A DNA stretch of 48,995 nucleotides from Bacillota bacterium (GTDB lineage Bacteria > Bacillota_I > Bacilli_A > Izemoplasmatales > Hujiaoplasmataceae): assembly GCA_029559915.1 (NCBI GenBank), contig JAKPZU010000203.1, forward strand, positions 1 through 48,995, read 5' to 3'. The first letter of the stretch is position 1, and each line of letters begins with the position of its first letter. Position numbers and translations under genes: made by a program. Below the pieces are notes generated by a model, which had not been told where the DNA came from, did not search any database, and was given only the letters and a program-made list of their open reading frames with translations. This document shows positions 1 to 10,872 of the stretch, in pieces.

Positions 1-155
1 ACCTTAACTCTAGTCATCACGGGCTCTGTAATTGTGTAGGTTCCCAATTCTTCCAGAGTGGTACCTTCCACTTCTAATGCACTAACTGATTGCGCATTGC
101 ATATAATCATAATTACAGTTGTAAATACTAAAAATAGAGTAATATACTTCTTCAT
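1..155 (-). CDS. Secreted protein of unknown function, N-terminal part only (gene runs off the window start)
   Basis: Minus-strand ATG at 155 preceded by AGGAGGGG; translates MKKYITLFLVFTTVIMIICNAQSVSALEVEGTTLEELGTYTITEPVMTRVKV, signal-peptide-like, open to the window edge. Confidence 0.65.
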   Translation of the reverse strand, partial: MKKYITLFLVFTTVIMIICNAQSVSALEVEGTTLEELGTYTITEPVMTRVK

Positions 156-395
156 TTTTCCCCTCCTAAAAATGTTTTGTAATATATAACACAAAAAACA
201 TTGATACAATGAAAAACCTGCTTGATATATTTCATCTGATACTGTTTTCTCGATTTTTACATTCATTGTAGATATTGTATCACATAACTATTCATTAATT
301 AATACTAATCAAATATTCATTTATAATTTCTCTGCTATGAAAAAGCGAGACAATCCATGATTAAAATCTTGAATTAATCTAGTATTTCATTAAAT

Positions 396-464
396 TCGTG
401 TAGAATTTTCCAGTAATCGTGTAAAATCGCAGGCAAATCGTGTAAATTCAGGTGTAATCGTGTA
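396..464. repeat. Four direct repeats of TCGTGTA at 396, 417, 438 and 458 (spacing 21/21/20 bp)
   Basis: Read directly; core (A/T)TCGTGTA(A/G). Confidence 0.8.
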
Positions 465-540
465 AGAACTTATTTAATTACCTATATTTACAGCTTTTTT
501 TTGATATCTTTTTACTTATGAATTATTAATGAAAAGTCCA

Positions 541-592
541 AAAACGCTCTATTTAGCGCAAAAAAAAGGACTGACAAATTGTATCAATCCTA
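541..592 (-). terminator. Rho-independent terminator of ssrA, with a second weaker hairpin just downstream
   Basis: Minus strand: AGGATTGA-loop-TCAGTCCT followed by T8, then CGCT-loop-AGCG followed by T5. Confidence 0.75.
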
Positions 593-603
593 TGATTCTT
601 ATA

Positions 604-948
604 TGGTGGAGCTGAGGGGATTTGAACCCCTGTCCAAAATAGTCAATCATTTAACCTTCTACATGCTTAGTCAACTAGTAGATTTCAGTACCTGGCTGCT
701 AGTCAACAAACTACCAGATACCTAATCTTATTAAATTTGCTTGCTTATCTTAAGATGGCAGACGAACAAACTATCCTATATTCTGAAGTTCATTAAGGCC
801 TATAGGCAAACCTAGATGAACCCGCGGCTTCTTCTTAAGCTGCGAAAGCGTAATTTTGGTTTCCGGTTATATTTAACCTGCATTTTTACATCTGCCGATG
901 GCATGCTTATTAAACTTGAACTACCCCGTCGAATCCATTAACAGCCCC
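604..948 (-). ncRNA. ssrA: tmRNA (transfer-messenger RNA); tag peptide (A)GNQNYAFAA encoded at 864..835
   Basis: Minus-strand 5' GGGGCTGTTAATGGATTCGAC and 3' GGTTCAAATCCCCTCAGCTCCACCA; acceptor stem GGGGCUG/CAGCUCC; CCA encoded; TTAAATATAACC followed by GGA AAC CAA AAT TAC GCT TTC GCA GCT TAA. Confidence 0.95.
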
Positions 949-951
949 ATA

Positions 952-1395
952 CTAATATTGTACCATTTTTTCCAATCTTTTAGAAGCATCTTTTTCTTTT
1001 TCGCTTTCACGCTTATCGTAGAGTTTTTTCCCCTTGCACAGAGCGATTTCCAACTTGCATAAACCTTCATTCAAATAGACCATAGTGGGAACTAAAGTCA
1101 ATCCTTCGAGTTTAAGTTTTTGTGATAATTTTATAATCTCTCTTTTGTGCAAAAGCAGTCTTCTGTTTCTAATTTCTTTATGATTAAAAATATTCCCTTG
1201 TTCATACTTTGCGATATGCATGCCGACAATAAAAGCCTCAAAATTACTAGTAATTTTAACATAGGCTTCTTTTATGGAAAATTTACCCAAGCGGATAGAT
1301 TTGATTTCAGTTCCGGTCAAGACAATACCGCACTCGTATTTTTCCAATATATAATAATCATGAGCAACCTTCTTGTTGTTGGCCAAAATTTTCAT
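952..1395 (-). CDS. smpB: SsrA-binding protein SmpB
   Basis: MKILANNKKVAHDYYILEKYECGIVLTGTEIKSIR...YDKRESEKEKDASKRL; adjacent to tmRNA. Confidence 0.97.
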   Translation of the reverse strand: MKILANNKKVAHDYYILEKYECGIVLTGTEIKSIRLGKFSIKEAYVKITSNFEAFIVGMHIAKYEQGNIFNHKEIRNRRLLLHKREIIKLSQKLKLEGLTLVPTMVYLNEGLCKLEIALCKGKKLYDKRESEKEKDASKRLEKMVQY

Positions 1396-1412
1396 GCTTT
1401 TCGCTCCTCTTT

Positions 1413-3491
1413 TTATGTTAAAACAAAATCAATCCTACCCAGAAGTTTATTGACTTTAGTTACTTTGACGTTGACAACTTGACCTATGGTATAGGTTAAA
1501 TCTCTTTCAGTGGATTTTAGACAGATATTCTTTTCATCGTATTCCATCTGATCCTTGAAGGTTGAGATATGAATCAAACCTTCAATGGTGTTTGGCAACT
1601 CGACAAACATTCCAAATTTCAAGACTGAAGAGATAACGCCTTGGAACTCTTCACCCAAATGACGTTCCATATATTCAGCTTTTTTAATATCTAATACTTC
1701 TCTTTCAGCTGACATTGCTTGTTTTTCAGTATCGGAAGCTTGCTTAGCAATTTCATCTAATTTTAAGAGAACATCTTCGTTGTATTGTTTATCGTTGAGA
1801 AAAACGTATTTTCTCAAGAAACGATGAACGATTAAATCAGGATACCTTCTAATCGGTGAAGTAAAGTGAGTATAGTTGTCAAAAGCCAAACCATAATGGC
1901 CTTTGTTTTCTCTTGAATATCTGGCTTTCGCCATCGATCTCAACAACAGTGTGGTCACTACTTTCTCGAAAGTGGTATTTTCAACAGCTTTCAAAAGACC
2001 TTGAAGATTTTCTTGTGAATAATCGCCTTGATAATTATCATAACCCAATCTTTTGACAAATTCAAATACATTCTCTAATTTTTCAGCATTCGGTAATTCA
2101 TGAATTCTATAGATAAATGGCAAATTTTGATTAAAAATATGAGTGGCAACTACCTGGTTAGCAACTAGCATAAATTCTTCAATCATTCTTTCCGCAGTTT
2201 GTCTTTCTCTAATGATGATGTCATCAAGTTTTCCATGCTCATCAAACAAAAGCTTCGGTTCTAAGGTTTCAAAGTCGACAGAACCCATTTTTTCGCGTAT
2301 TTCAAAAAGAATGTTTTGCAATTCTCTCATTGATTCAACATCCTGATAAATATCTTTGAATTCGTTAATAATATCTAAATCTCCATCTAACATTTTGTTG
2401 ATATTTGTATAGGTCATTTTATATTTAGAATTGATTACAGATGGGTAAATAGAATATTTTACTACTTCACCTTTTGGGGTAATTTCCATTTCGCAAGTAA
2501 TTGTGAGACGGTCAACTTTTGGATTCAATGAACAAATACCGTTGGATAATGCCTTTGGTAACATCGGGATTACCGAATCGGCCATATAAACGCTAGTTCC
2601 ACGATTAAAAGCAGCTTTATCCAAAATTGAATCTTCTTCTACATAGTGACTGACATCAGCGATATGGACTCCAAGAACGTAGTTATTTGCTTTTGTTCTG
2701 ATTGATATTGCATCATCAATATCTTTGGTAGACTCTGAATCAATGGTAAAAATCGCTTCGTTTCTTAAATCTTTTCTACCAATCAGTTCTTCCGGAAGAA
2801 CTTCCTGACTAAGATTTTTAGCGAAATCTTCCTCTTCTTCGGTAAATTTGTGAATAAGATTATACTTATGGATGACTTCAAGAATTTCAATTCCTTCATC
2901 ATCGACATTACCGATAATTTCTAAGAGTGAACACTCCTTGAAATAATGATGCTTATAGTTGGTAATTTTAACTTTGATAAGTTGATGATTTTCAACCTTT
3001 TTTTGATCTTCTTTTACCAGTTTCAAAGCAATGTCGTCGCGAAAATCCTTAGGGAAAATCTGGCCGTTGTAATATTCACCAACGATGACAGATAGACTTC
3101 TTTCCAGAACTTTTTCAATTTTTCCTTCCAAACGGTCTTTATTGCGATAATCAGTGATTTTAACCAAACACAAGTCATTGTCCATAGCTCCTGAAAGGTT
3201 GTTTCTAGAGATATAGATATCGGCCATTTCTTTATCTTCGACAATGATGAATCCATAGCCCTGAGCTTTTAAATCTAGTCTACCGGTCACAATTATTTCC
3301 GATTCTTCCATAATGTTGTAATGGCCAGACTTGTCTCGATAAATCTTTTTATCTTTAACCAGTTGATCCAAAGTTTTGGTTAAACTCTGGAAGTCTTTTT
3401 TACTTGTCAGATGGAGATTTTCAGCCATGCTGATAAGAGTCCTTTCCTTATAAGGAGCTTTGTTTATTATGTTATAAATTATTTTTTTCAT
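1413..3491 (-). CDS. rnr: Ribonuclease R
   Basis: RNB domain (TIDSESTKDIDDAISI, YTHFTSPIRRYPDLIVHR) and C-terminal S1 domain; 692 aa. Confidence 0.95.
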   Translation of the reverse strand: MKKIIYNIINKAPYKERTLISMAENLHLTSKKDFQSLTKTLDQLVKDKKIYRDKSGHYNIMEESEIIVTGRLDLKAQGYGFIIVEDKEMADIYISRNNLSGAMDNDLCLVKITDYRNKDRLEGKIEKVLERSLSVIVGEYYNGQIFPKDFRDDIALKLVKEDQKKVENHQLIKVKITNYKHHYFKECSLLEIIGNVDDEGIEILEVIHKYNLIHKFTEEEEDFAKNLSQEVLPEELIGRKDLRNEAIFTIDSESTKDIDDAISIRTKANNYVLGVHIADVSHYVEEDSILDKAAFNRGTSVYMADSVIPMLPKALSNGICSLNPKVDRLTITCEMEITPKGEVVKYSIYPSVINSKYKMTYTNINKMLDGDLDIINEFKDIYQDVESMRELQNILFEIREKMGSVDFETLEPKLLFDEHGKLDDIIIRERQTAERMIEEFMLVANQVVATHIFNQNLPFIYRIHELPNAEKLENVFEFVKRLGYDNYQGDYSQENLQGLLKAVENTTFEKVVTTLLLRSMAKARYSRENKGHYGLAFDNYTHFTSPIRRYPDLIVHRFLRKYVFLNDKQYNEDVLLKLDEIAKQASDTEKQAMSAEREVLDIKKAEYMERHLGEEFQGVISSVLKFGMFVELPNTIEGLIHISTFKDQMEYDEKNICLKSTERDLTYTIGQVVNVKVTKVNKLLGRIDFVLT

Positions 3492-3514
3492 AAATCAATT
3501 TCTCCTTTCAGGAA

Positions 3515-3541
3515 GAAAAAAAGAACACGCAATGTGTTCTT
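3515..3541 (-). terminator. Terminator-like hairpin between secG and rnr
   Basis: Minus strand: AAGAACAC-ATTGC-GTGTTCTT followed by a T tract. Confidence 0.7.
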
Positions 3542-3764
3542 AAATAATGACTAATGCTAAAATTGCAAAAACCGCAAACACTATTGATACTCCGGCTGTA
3601 AGTCGCGCGATGAAGAGTTCCGAGCCTCTTTGCTTTTGGTTTTTGAAAAGGTCTGATTTTTCACCAGAAAATGTATTTTTAACATCATCTTTAGATTCTT
3701 GAACCATTACTAAAGTGATTAAGATAATTGATATTGCAAACAATACCCAATGTAACCAAGTCAT
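3540..3764 (-). CDS. secG: Preprotein translocase subunit SecG
   Basis: 74 aa, two TM segments, VMVQESKDDVKNTFSGEKSDLF motif. Confidence 0.9.
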   Translation of the reverse strand: MTWLHWVLFAISIILITLVMVQESKDDVKNTFSGEKSDLFKNQKQRGSELFIARLTAGVSIVFAVFAILALVII

Positions 3765-3816
3765 ATGTCTACCCTCCTTCGAGATAACTTATCTAGTTAG
3801 CATAAATATTATACCA

Positions 3817-3855
3817 TAAAAAAATGTTTTTGGAAGAGCCAAAAACATCTTTTTT
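3817..3855 (-). terminator. Rho-independent terminator of eno
   Basis: ATGTTTTTGG-CTCTT-CCAAAAACAT followed by T7 on the minus strand. Confidence 0.85.
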
Positions 3856-3858
3856 ATA

Positions 3859-5148
<1,290 letters not shown>

Positions 5149-5181
5149 TTAAACCATCTCCTTTTTTTCTATAATATATCA

Positions 5182-5646
5182 TTAATAAGTCTGTTTGACA
5201 CCTATATAAGTACCTATTGCAAAAACTATTGTCGTCAGCCATAAATTAAAATTAAAACTTCTGAAAAGATTTCTTGCAAAACTTTCTAGTACTAACCAAT
5301 AAAGCCTAAAATCAAAAACTAATTCCGGGGCGTTGTTGGCTTTAACCACAGTGAAAATATAAGGTAAGAAAAAGATAATAATCGCTTGAACAATCAAAAA
5401 CAAGGCCGTTAAGACGATGTAGACAATATGAGGAAATTCATATTGTTTTCTTACCATTCTTCCAATCTGCATGCTGCTGACAAGAAATAAAATACCCGCA
5501 AATGATAAGCCAACGAAATCGCCAATAAAATAATCGATAAATCCCAATAAAATTCCAAATAAGACTGACAAGACTCCCCCATAGAGAATAACAAAGAGCA
5601 GGTCCTTGAATTTGATTCTTTTTAAATCCGTGTCAAATCTATTCAA
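5182..5646 (-). CDS. Small integral membrane protein of unknown function
   Basis: 154 aa, several hydrophobic segments; start overlaps the gpmI 3' end by a few bases. Confidence 0.75.
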   Translation of the reverse strand: MNRFDTDLKRIKFKDLLFVILYGGVLSVLFGILLGFIDYFIGDFVGLSFAGILFLVSSMQIGRMVRKQYEFPHIVYIVLTALFLIVQAIIIFFLPYIFTVVKANNAPELVFDFRLYWLVLESFARNLFRSFNFNLWLTTIVFAIGTYIGVKQTY

Positions 5647-7162
5647 TGATTGATACTCCTGTCATAGCGTGAGGTTGTTCTAGATTAAGTAACTTCAACA
5701 TTGTTGGAGCGATATCGCCGAGACTTCCGTGCTCTCTTAATTTTACTTTTTCATCAGTAACCAAGAAAGGCACTAGATTGGTTGTGTGAGCAGTAAAGAT
5801 TGTACCATCAGTGTCAAGCATCTTTTCGCAGTTACCATGATCGGCTGTGATAAGCGCTATGCCACCAACTTCTTGAATCTTTTTAACCACTCTTCCCACG
5901 CAATCATCAACTGCTTCTACAGCCTTTACAGCTGCCGGAATGACACCTGTGTGTCCTACCATATCACCATTGGCAAAATTTAAAATAACAACGTCGTGAA
6001 TACGAGAATCCAATTCCTTGATAACTGCTTCAGTAATCTCATAAGCACTCATCTCCGGCTTCAAATCATAAGTTGGAACTTTTGGAGAGGGGATTAAGAC
6101 TCTTTTGGCGTTTTTGATTTGTTTGTCCACGCCACCATCAAAGAAGAATGTAACATGAGCGTATTTTTCCGTTTCGGCAATTCTTAATTGATTCAAACCT
6201 TTTTCAGCAATATAATCTCCAAACATATCTGATAAATCATTTAATTCAAAAGCGATTTCTCCAGTTACGGAATCCGCATATTTCATCGTTGAGATGAACA
6301 TGATATTTTTTGGACCACTTTTTGTGTTCAAATCAGGTAAAGCTTTTGGATTAGAATAAGCGGTTGAAATTTGTATCGCTCTATCAGGTCTGAAGTTCAT
6401 GAAGATAATTGAATCATTGTCTTTGATTAATCCATCTTCATTAACAATAAAAGGAATGACAAACTCATCGTTTACTCCAGCCCGGTATGAAGCCAAGACA
6501 CCATCTCTGGCTTTTGTAAAATGTTGACCTAATCCGCAAGTCATCGCATCATAAGCTTTTTGGATACGATCCCAGTTTTTATCTCTATCCATGGCATAAT
6601 AACGTCCAGACACCGTAGCAATCGCGCCATAGTTGATTTCTTTCATGTAGTTTTCCAAATCGTCGATGAACCCAACCGCTGACTGTGGTCCAACATCGCG
6701 CCCATCCAAGAACGCATGGACATAAGTCTTTTCAACCCCCACTTCTTTGGCAGTTTTGAGCATTTCCTTGAAATGCAGGATATGAGAGTGAACACCACCA
6801 TCGGATAATAATCCAAAAAGATGAAGTTTTGAATTATGTTTCATCGTATTTTTAAAAGCTGCCAAATAGGCATTATTGGTTTTAAACATTCTTTCCTTGG
6901 CGGCTTTATTAACTCTAGTCAATGATTGATAGACAACTCTGCCGGCACCGATATTCATATGCCCAACTTCAGAATTGCCCATTTGTCCTTCAGGAAGACC
7001 AACAGCTTCTCCTGAAGCATCTAGGAGTGTATGAGGATATTTGGCAAACAAATTATCCAAATTAGGCTTTTTTGCAAGGCTAAAAGCATTGCCTGGACCG
7101 GCCTCTGCGATACCGATTCCATCCATGATAATCAATACAACTGGCTTTTTCAAAATAATCAC
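5639..7162 (-). CDS. gpmI: 2,3-bisphosphoglycerate-independent phosphoglycerate mutase
   Basis: VVLIIMDGIG, GNSEVGHMNIGAGRVVYQ, TADHGNCE; 507 aa. Confidence 0.97.
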   Translation of the reverse strand: MIILKKPVVLIIMDGIGIAEAGPGNAFSLAKKPNLDNLFAKYPHTLLDASGEAVGLPEGQMGNSEVGHMNIGAGRVVYQSLTRVNKAAKERMFKTNNAYLAAFKNTMKHNSKLHLFGLLSDGGVHSHILHFKEMLKTAKEVGVEKTYVHAFLDGRDVGPQSAVGFIDDLENYMKEINYGAIATVSGRYYAMDRDKNWDRIQKAYDAMTCGLGQHFTKARDGVLASYRAGVNDEFVIPFIVNEDGLIKDNDSIIFMNFRPDRAIQISTAYSNPKALPDLNTKSGPKNIMFISTMKYADSVTGEIAFELNDLSDMFGDYIAEKGLNQLRIAETEKYAHVTFFFDGGVDKQIKNAKRVLIPSPKVPTYDLKPEMSAYEITEAVIKELDSRIHDVVILNFANGDMVGHTGVIPAAVKAVEAVDDCVGRVVKKIQEVGGIALITADHGNCEKMLDTDGTIFTAHTTNLVPFLVTDEKVKLREHGSLGDIAPTMLKLLNLEQPHAMTGVSIIE

Positions 7163-7304
7163 CTCATGATTTTCTAAACCAACGCTATTATACTATAAAT
7201 AGACTATTTTTGAAAGTCAAATGACTGAATTGTAAACACTTACATGTTTTAAAAAATACATTCCAAATGCGGGGATTTTGATATAATTAATATGAGGTGA
7301 TAAA

Positions 7305-9380
7305 ATGCCATTAACAAAAATTGAAAAACTAAGAAATATCTTAACGAGAAAAATCGATCAAGGAAAGATTAATTATACTGTCCCAGATCTCTGGAATGCT
7401 TGGGATTATCGGGGCGAAGAAATGAGAAAACTACCTTCCCAAGAATTATTAGTCAATCCTTATCGTTTTTTTTCTTCTGTCATTGATAAATATATCTTGC
7501 CAAACAAAAAAGAAAAAACCAACTATCTCAATTCACTTTCCCAAATCAAAGACATTAAAATTAAAAAAAGCCAAACTGGTGGTGACTGGGTAAGAAAATC
7601 AGTACTTTATTCAACAATGATCAGAACCAGTTCTGCTTGGGATCATGATCGAAGTTTTTCTTTGGACATTGAAAACTTCGATGGTTTAAAAGAGACTGGC
7701 ACTTTCGTGAAAATGCTGGCAATTTTGCCGTTGATGAGAAAAATGGGTGCTGATACGCTCTATCTTCTTCCACTTTCAAGGTTTTCACTCAAAGATAAGA
7801 AAGGCGAACTGGGTTCACCTTATGGTGTAGCTAATTTCTTTGATTTGGATCCAAATCTTAAGGAAGCAATGACCGGAAATTTAATGACTTTGGAAGAGGA
7901 GTTCCAAACTTTAGTTGAGGCTTGCCATATGCTTGACATCAGAGTTATTATCGATATCATCCCGCGTACTAACGCTGTAGAAAACGATTTAATCAAGGAT
8001 CATCCTGATTGGTTCTATTGGATTAAGGCTGATGAGTCTCACTTGTTCAAAGTGCCTATGGTCAAAACATTAGAAAATACTTTACCTCCGGATGCTAAAT
8101 ATATGGAGGAAGTCTATGCTTGCGAAGACGTTCAAAGACACATCAAGATGTTTCAATTCGATCCAAAAACACAGAATCCAGAATTATTCGAAAAATTAAG
8201 AGTTGAATCTGAAGACTTGATGACCGACATCGAGAAAAAATTCAATTTAAAAATCGCTCCTGCTTTTTCCGATCATATAAATGACGTACAACCACCGTGG
8301 ACTGATGTGACTTTCTTTAGGATGTTCATGGATCATCCTATAGAAACAAAGAAATATTTAAAGAATCCAAACACCCCACCATATATTCTGTTCGACACTA
8401 TCAAAGCTAATCTTTTCCCTGGTGAAAAACCTAATATCGAATTGTGGAACACTTTAAAAAATATCATACCTTCCTATCAGAAGACATATGGTATAGATGG
8501 TGCACGAATTGATATGGGCCATGCATTGCCTAACGAACTATTGGCAATGATAATCGAAGAGGCAAGAAAAATCGATAAAGATTTCGCCTTTATCGCTGAA
8601 GAACTAAACCCCGATAATGCCCTTAAAGCAAAAAAAGCAGGTTATAATATCATTATTGGCAATGGTTTTTGGATGGAACCAAGAATTTGGGAAAAGAAAC
8701 TTCATAAATTCGTTTATGGTGCCAAAGATATCGCCTTACCAATGTTTGCTTGCGCAGAAACACATGACACCGCAAGAATCGCTGGTAGGGATGGTGGCAG
8801 AACCCTAGCGAGAATGACTACAGTCTTGAATATGATGCTGCCAAATTTAGTGCCGTTCATCAATAGCGGTCAAGAAGTATATGAAATTCAACCAATGAAT
8901 ACGGGGATTGACTGCACAAGTGAAGATAAATTTAAATTACCGCCAGACGACTTGTTTTATGGCAAATTAGCCTTGTTTGATAAATATGCACTTCATTATC
9001 TAAATCACAACCGTTGGGAACTAGCCGATCATTTAGACGGTGTCAAGAATATTCGCAACGCCTGGTTGAATGAAATTACAGATTTAAATCAATATGAACC
9101 GATTTACTTCAATGAATTTGACTCTCCTGCTATCGGCGTTTCTTACTTTAACAAATCTAATGGCAAATGTTTATTGGTCGTTGCCAATAGCAATGTCTAT
9201 AGCGATGTTCATTGCAATGCTGATATCCATAAACTCCGTGACAAAGCGAAAAATTACAACAATTTTGGTAAGCTCTTATATTCAACCTATGAGTTTGGTA
9301 GAGATTATCATGATTTTACCCCGGATGGAAAAGTCAATTTCTTTTTAGGTGCAGGTGAAGTTAAAATAATTGAGTTTTAA
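7305..9380 (+). CDS. GH13-family glycosidase/transglycosylase (alpha-amylase or maltosyltransferase-like)
   Basis: GH13 motifs DGARIDMGHALP (nucleophile region), FAFIAEELN (acid/base), AETHDTARIAGRDGG; 691 aa. Confidence 0.8.
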   Translation: MPLTKIEKLRNILTRKIDQGKINYTVPDLWNAWDYRGEEMRKLPSQELLVNPYRFFSSVIDKYILPNKKEKTNYLNSLSQIKDIKIKKSQTGGDWVRKSVLYSTMIRTSSAWDHDRSFSLDIENFDGLKETGTFVKMLAILPLMRKMGADTLYLLPLSRFSLKDKKGELGSPYGVANFFDLDPNLKEAMTGNLMTLEEEFQTLVEACHMLDIRVIIDIIPRTNAVENDLIKDHPDWFYWIKADESHLFKVPMVKTLENTLPPDAKYMEEVYACEDVQRHIKMFQFDPKTQNPELFEKLRVESEDLMTDIEKKFNLKIAPAFSDHINDVQPPWTDVTFFRMFMDHPIETKKYLKNPNTPPYILFDTIKANLFPGEKPNIELWNTLKNIIPSYQKTYGIDGARIDMGHALPNELLAMIIEEARKIDKDFAFIAEELNPDNALKAKKAGYNIIIGNGFWMEPRIWEKKLHKFVYGAKDIALPMFACAETHDTARIAGRDGGRTLARMTTVLNMMLPNLVPFINSGQEVYEIQPMNTGIDCTSEDKFKLPPDDLFYGKLALFDKYALHYLNHNRWELADHLDGVKNIRNAWLNEITDLNQYEPIYFNEFDSPAIGVSYFNKSNGKCLLVVANSNVYSDVHCNADIHKLRDKAKNYNNFGKLLYSTYEFGRDYHDFTPDGKVNFFLGAGEVKIIEF

Positions 9381-9383
9381 GAA

Positions 9384-9413
9384 AAAAAACGAGCGAAATA
9401 AATCGCTCGTTTT
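9384..9413. terminator. Bidirectional terminator between convergent genes
   Basis: ACGAGCGA-AATAAA-TCGCTCGT flanked by A and T tracts. Confidence 0.85.
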
Positions 9414-10169
9414 CTATATCTTGTAGTTCTTGAAGACTTTGATGAGTCTTAATAAAAGCACGGTATAGATAAAAACCTCCAATGGTGTTTTTATAATTCT
9501 TAGTGGCAATTGAGGTAAGAATGTAGCGCTAGAATAAAGAATCGTTACCCAAAGCGGTGTTAAAATTAAGGTTACAATAATCTGCAAGATGATTACTGAA
9601 AAGATTATTCTTTGCGATGAATCGTCTTCGTTGCGATTGATGTATAAGAATATGTAACCGGAAAAAACTCCCAAAATACCCATTCCCAGCATAGAATAAA
9701 TAATCCAAGGATTGAAACTCATATCGACGGAAAGTTTATTTTCGATGATTTCGATAATGAAATCAATCTCAATCAAACCCCATATCCCAAGAATTAACAT
9801 CAAAGTCATCAAAATGAAATTCATATACAGAAAGAGATTTTTTCTATTAATTTTTAAGTTGTAAATCAAACCAGGTATTGTGCCATATAAGATTGAATTA
9901 AAAGTAAAACCTGGGAAAAATGGTCCAGAGGCAAATCCATATATCAGCATATAGACGAAATAACCGAGAATATCCTGAATAATCGCCGCAACCAAACCTA
10001 CTTTCGGGCCAAGAATTATCGAAACGATAATCAGTGGCAAATAGCCGATGCCAAAACGGATGATGGTTGAATTTGGCGGATAGGATATGGAAACAAAGTT
10101 TGACAAAACTATGCCGATTGCGACCATTAATGCCGAAAATATTAGTCTTTGAAGTTGCTTGTCTTTCAT
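9414..10169 (-). CDS. ECF transporter S component, FolT (folate)-like
   Basis: RFGIGYLPLIIVSIILGPKVGLVAAIIQDILGYFVY...GPFFPGFTFNSILYG, polytopic membrane protein. Confidence 0.75.
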   Translation of the reverse strand: MKDKQLQRLIFSALMVAIGIVLSNFVSISYPPNSTIIRFGIGYLPLIIVSIILGPKVGLVAAIIQDILGYFVYMLIYGFASGPFFPGFTFNSILYGTIPGLIYNLKINRKNLFLYMNFILMTLMLILGIWGLIEIDFIIEIIENKLSVDMSFNPWIIYSMLGMGILGVFSGYIFLYINRNEDDSSQRIIFSVIILQIIVTLILTPLWVTILYSSATFLPQLPLRIIKTPLEVFIYTVLLLRLIKVFKNYKI

Positions 10170-10173
10170 ATTT

Positions 10174-10872
10174 TTATTCCTTCAATCTGAAGTCAATCAT
10201 TTCTTGATTGGTTAATTTTAAAAAAGCATTGATTTTACTGAATGGTTTTGAACCAAAAAAACCTCGATAAGCTGAAAGTGGAGAAGGGTGAACATTTTCT
10301 ATCACAAAATGTTTGAGGTTTGTGATTAAAGGTTTCTTGCTACGGGCATAACTTCCCCATAAAACAAAAACCATTGGTTCTTCTTTTTTATTGAGTAGGG
10401 AGATGACGGTGTCTGTAAACTTTTCCCAGCCAAAGCTTGAATGGGATAAAGGAGAATTTTGCCTTACAGACAAAATGGCGTTAAGCAACAGAACTCCGTT
10501 TTTAGCCCAAGGAGTCAAATTTCCACTCGCCGGTTGAGCAATGTTCAAATCATCTTGCAGTTCTTTGAAGATGTTGATTAATGAAGGTGGTAACTGCACT
10601 CCTTCATTTACTGAAAATGCCAGTCCCATCGCTTGAAGTGGATTATGGTATGGATCTTGACCTAAGATTAAAACTTTTGTTTTGCTGTATGGCGTCAAAC
10701 AAAAAGCATTGAATATCTGCTCTTTAGGAGGGTAGCAAGTGAAATCACGATACTCCTTATCAACATCATTCAATAGCTTGGCAAAATATGGTTTCTGGAT
10801 TTCATCTTTTAGTAAGATGTCCCAGTCGTTATTAAATAATTTATCTGCGAGTAGCACAGTTGTCAACCGCAC
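10174..10872 (-). CDS. ung: Uracil-DNA glycosylase (start codon uncertain, overlaps the upstream ORF)
   Basis: GQDPYHNPLQAMGLAFSV, HPSPLSAYRGFFGSKPF. Confidence 0.95.
   Translation of the reverse strand: MRLTTVLLADKLFNNDWDILLKDEIQKPYFAKLLNDVDKEYRDFTCYPPKEQIFNAFCLTPYSKTKVLILGQDPYHNPLQAMGLAFSVNEGVQLPPSLINIFKELQDDLNIAQPASGNLTPWAKNGVLLLNAILSVRQNSPLSHSSFGWEKFTDTVISLLNKKEEPMVFVLWGSYARSKKPLITNLKHFVIENVHPSPLSAYRGFFGSKPFSKINAFLKLTNQEMIDFRLKE

Noticed and set aside
7282-7301. Extended -10 (TGATATAAT) right before the GH13 gene as its promoter
   Set aside because: The predicted start site would fall on or after the ribosome binding site and no convincing -35 is present.
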